Shown: in pieces, positions 62,131 to 64,000 of the stretch
Numbering within the stretch: position 1 is the first letter of the stretch
Layout of the letters: every line of letters starts with the position of its first letter
Assembly: GCA_038206985.1 (NCBI GenBank)
Contig: JBBRAH010000013.1
Coordinates: forward strand, 6,212-70,211
Direction: 5' to 3'
Length of the DNA: 64,000 nt
Source: CAXMST01 sp038206985
Lineage (GTDB): Bacteria > Actinomycetota > Thermoleophilia > Solirubrobacterales > 70-9
Notes under the pieces: model-generated
Database searches by the model: none
What the model was told of the DNA's origin: nothing
Seen by the model: the letters and a program-made list of their open reading frames with translations, nothing else
Made by a program: the position numbers and the translations under genes

Positions 62131-63660
62131 ATGACCCAGGCGGGTTCCACGGGCGCCTCCACCAAGCTGCCCGCCGACCACTCCCCACGAGCAAGGTTGG
62201 GCAAGCTGCTGATCGTGGCCGGAGTGCTGCTCGGCATCGCTGCGTGCCTGGCCCTCGGCGCCCTGCCCCAGATCCTGACCGGTGAAGACGCTCGTTACTC
62301 ACTCCTGTGGGGCGCGGACATCTTCCGCCTCGAGAGCCCGCAGCTCGATGGCCCGGTCCCGGCCCTGCACCCCCTGCTCCTCGGAGTCGGAGTGCTGCTT
62401 GCGCCGCTCGGCGCCGGCGCGGCCAAGTTCATCTTCGACGGCCTGGCCGTCGCGACCTTCTTGCTGCTCGGCTACGCGGCCTATCGGTTCACGCGCGCGC
62501 TGGGTGGCGCCCTGCTCGGCGGCCTCCTCGCTGCCCTCGTGGTGCTGAGCCGCCCGGAAACGATCGAGCAGCTACTCAACACGAACAAGGACATCCTCTT
62601 CACAGCCCTCGTTCTCCTCGCGGGAACCGTCGCGGTGAGCAGGCGCACCGAACAACCCATCCCGGTGCTCGCCCTACTGGCAATCGCCGGGCTGATCCGC
62701 CCGGAAGCCTGGATCCTGCTGGGCGCGTTCTGGCTCCGGCTGCTCTGGGACGATCGACACCTCGCCCTCTCCCCCATCGTCGTGGTGCTCGCGATTGCGG
62801 CGCCGATGACCTGGGTCGCCACCGACCTCATCCTGACCGGCGACCCGCTGCACACGCTCCACCACGGCCAGGAGAAGTCGGCGGCAATCGAAGCGGCGGG
62901 CCTCGATGGGCCGCGGCTCATTTCCAATGACGAGCGCTCCAAAGACGAGCGGCTGTTCGACGGCCTGGATTTCGGGATCGCTGAGCAGATCGGCTGGGGC
63001 GTCATCGCCGGTGCGCTACTGGTTTTTGCCGTCGGACTCCGGCGCGCCCGCGCTGCTCCTCCGGACCCCGATGAAGCCGTCTCCGCAAGATCGGGACTCC
63101 TGCACAGACCGCTCGTGGTGCCGTTGGTGCTCGTTGTCGGAACGGTGCTCGGGGCGGCGCTCGTGGTCGCCGCCGGCCTGGCCTTGCCCGGCCGCTTCCT
63201 GTTGCTGGCGTCGTACGTGCTGATCTGCGTCGCCGCATCCGCGATCAGGCCAGGCGCTATGCCCACATGGTTGGCGCCGGCAGCGCTCCTTCTCCTACTC
63301 GGCGGCACGCTCGCGATCGCCCCGCACACCCGGGACGAGTACCAGAGGATCAGCAGCCAGCGGGAATCGACCGCCGAGCAGGCGGATCGCCTGATCGAGC
63401 TGACCTCGATGCCCGCGCTCAGCGAGGTCGTGGAGAGCTGTCCGCTGAGCCACTTCGCGGGGACCAACCTGGCCCGGGTCTCCCTGGGCCGCGGCATCGC
63501 TGCCCTCGAGCTGAATATCGGCGTGGGTGCGCTCACACCCGGTCCGGGAGAGGTACCCGAGACCGATGCCTCGGCGCTCAGCTGGGGACGCCCGGACGGC
63601 TCCCGGACCGCGGACACCGAGCTCCGCGTCGGCAACTGGTTCTTCGTCAGCGACTGCTGA
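62131..63660 (+). CDS. Polytopic membrane protein, GT39/mannosyltransferase-like
   Basis: 509 residues. About ten membrane segments (from residue 24) are followed by a soluble C-terminal domain of about 100 residues. A GEDARYSLLWGADIFRL segment right after the first membrane span resembles the acidic DxD/ED loop of GT-C glycosyltransferases, which use polyprenyl-linked sugars at the outer face. ATG follows directly on the flavoprotein stop (TAG|ATG). A strong bidirectional terminator lies 11 bp downstream. Confidence 0.7.
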   Translation: MTQAGSTGASTKLPADHSPRARLGKLLIVAGVLLGIAACLALGALPQILTGEDARYSLLWGADIFRLESPQLDGPVPALHPLLLGVGVLLAPLGAGAAKFIFDGLAVATFLLLGYAAYRFTRALGGALLGGLLAALVVLSRPETIEQLLNTNKDILFTALVLLAGTVAVSRRTEQPIPVLALLAIAGLIRPEAWILLGAFWLRLLWDDRHLALSPIVVVLAIAAPMTWVATDLILTGDPLHTLHHGQEKSAAIEAAGLDGPRLISNDERSKDERLFDGLDFGIAEQIGWGVIAGALLVFAVGLRRARAAPPDPDEAVSARSGLLHRPLVVPLVLVVGTVLGAALVVAAGLALPGRFLLLASYVLICVAASAIRPGAMPTWLAPAALLLLLGGTLAIAPHTRDEYQRISSQRESTAEQADRLIELTSMPALSEVVESCPLSHFAGTNLARVSLGRGIAALELNIGVGALTPGPGEVPETDASALSWGRPDGSRTADTELRVGNWFFVSDC

Positions 63661-63670
63661 GCCCAGGCAT

Positions 63671-63702
63671 GCAAAAGGGCGGCCTTTCGGCCGCCCTTTT
63701 GC
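63671..63702. terminator. Bidirectional intrinsic terminator
   Basis: A perfect 14-bp stem (GCAAAAGGGCGGCC / GGCCGCCCTTTTGC) with a TTTC loop. The A-run on one side and T-run on the other make it usable in both directions. It separates the convergent genes ending at 63660 and 63727. Confidence 0.9.
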
Positions 63703-63726
63703 CCTACTGGGTAGACGCAGAGGTGA

Positions 63727-64000
63727 CTACCTCTTCGGCGTGCACTTGGAAACGCCGGTGTCGCTGGTCTTGGAGTTGTCGTCGAACGTCGTGGTCGCCT
63801 GAAGCTTGAACCTCTTCGGCTTGCACTTCGCCTGGACGTACTTGCTCTTCGGGATCGTCACGACGAACGCGCTGATCGCGCCGGCGTCGATCGGCGGGAT
63901 CGAGACGTCGAGGGCCCGGTCGTACTTCTTGCCGGACTTCGACTTCTTCAGCTTGCCGACGAGGACGGTGGCGGGAATGCCCGCGAAGTCGCCCGTGGGC
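63727..64000 (-). CDS. C-terminal part of a secreted-type protein (partial, enters from the right)
   Basis: About 91 residues are visible, ending with TAG at 63727. The frame reads into a beta-rich, Lys-rich region (GKLKKSKSGKKYD, then IPKSKYVQAKCKPKRFKLQA) with two Cys that may form a disulfide. The pattern of Lys/Gly-rich beta strands near the C-terminus recalls the secreted beta-helix protein at 42971 and similar actinobacterial surface proteins. The N-terminus is outside the window, so no signal peptide can be checked. Confidence 0.75.
   Translation of the reverse strand, partial: PTGDFAGIPATVLVGKLKKSKSGKKYDRALDVSIPPIDAGAISAFVVTIPKSKYVQAKCKPKRFKLQATTTFDDNSKTSDTGVSKCTPKR

Overview
The window is a stretch of high-GC, densely packed bacterial chromosome. 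The housekeeping gene order (rsmI, metG, tatD, rsmA, ispE, tRNA-Gln, glmU, prs, rplY, pth, mfd, mazG, eno, ftsB-like) is the arrangement known from Actinomycetota. Many genes start with GTG or TTG. At least nine have a TANNNT -10 element only 6-10 nt before the start codon, as expected for leaderless actinobacterial mRNAs. A csrA gene, an R2-like oxidase, a secreted beta-helix protein and Lys-rich secreted tails fit a deep-branching actinobacterium such as Thermoleophilia/Solirubrobacterales. That placement is inference. There is no rRNA, CRISPR array, transposase or phage structural gene.

1-7.7 kb: a minus-strand operon (glutamate-cysteine-ligase-like enzyme, zinc-ribbon rhomboid lacking catalytic residues, GNAT, unknown protein, UPF0173 hydrolase) faces a plus-strand class I aldolase and nuclease. 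Then come csrA and a charge-rich unknown protein. 7.7-15 kb: six minus-strand genes overlapping by 4-8 bp encode a flippase-like membrane protein, a glycosyltransferase and four sulfotransferases, three of them tandem paralogues. This looks like a machine for making and moving a sulfated envelope glycan. It is led by the ftsB/eno/mazG/parvulin/mfd/enoyl-CoA hydratase/pth/rplY run (15-24.7 kb).

24.8-30.6 kb: a plus-strand potassium-uptake cluster, one trkA and three tandem trkH genes. The third trkH carries an in-frame TAG exactly where its paralogues have a conserved Trp. 30.6-37.1 kb (minus): glycerophosphodiesterase, membrane protein, MFS exporter, prs, glmU, and an HNH endonuclease whose promoter/start is covered by a perfect LexA/DinR-type palindrome. 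Beside it lie a tRNA-Gln with an odd T-arm and one copy of a 54-nt intergenic repeat. The other copy lies 36.7 kb away, near the left end.

37.4-51.3 kb: PucR-type regulator, DedA-PAP2 fusion, ispE, rsmA, tatD, secreted beta-helix protein, metG, a UvrD-like helicase with HRDC domain, rsmI and a ROK kinase, with small plus-strand genes between. 51.3-64 kb: LytR-CpsA-Psr protein, FmdB protein, glycyl-tRNA synthetase, thioesterase plus alcohol dehydrogenase. Next is a CRP-site-controlled pair (R2-like diiron protein fused to SCP2; haloalkane-dehalogenase-like hydrolase). A Wzm/Wzt-like exporter, a UDP-galactopyranose-mutase-like flavoprotein, a polytopic glycosyltransferase-like protein, a strong terminator and the 3' end of a secreted protein gene close the window.

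The observations most worth following up are the sulfotransferase operon, the two-copy repeat with its tRNA/LexA/HNH neighbourhood, the pseudo-rhomboid, the amber codon in the third trkH and the CRP-controlled R2-SCP2 fusion.
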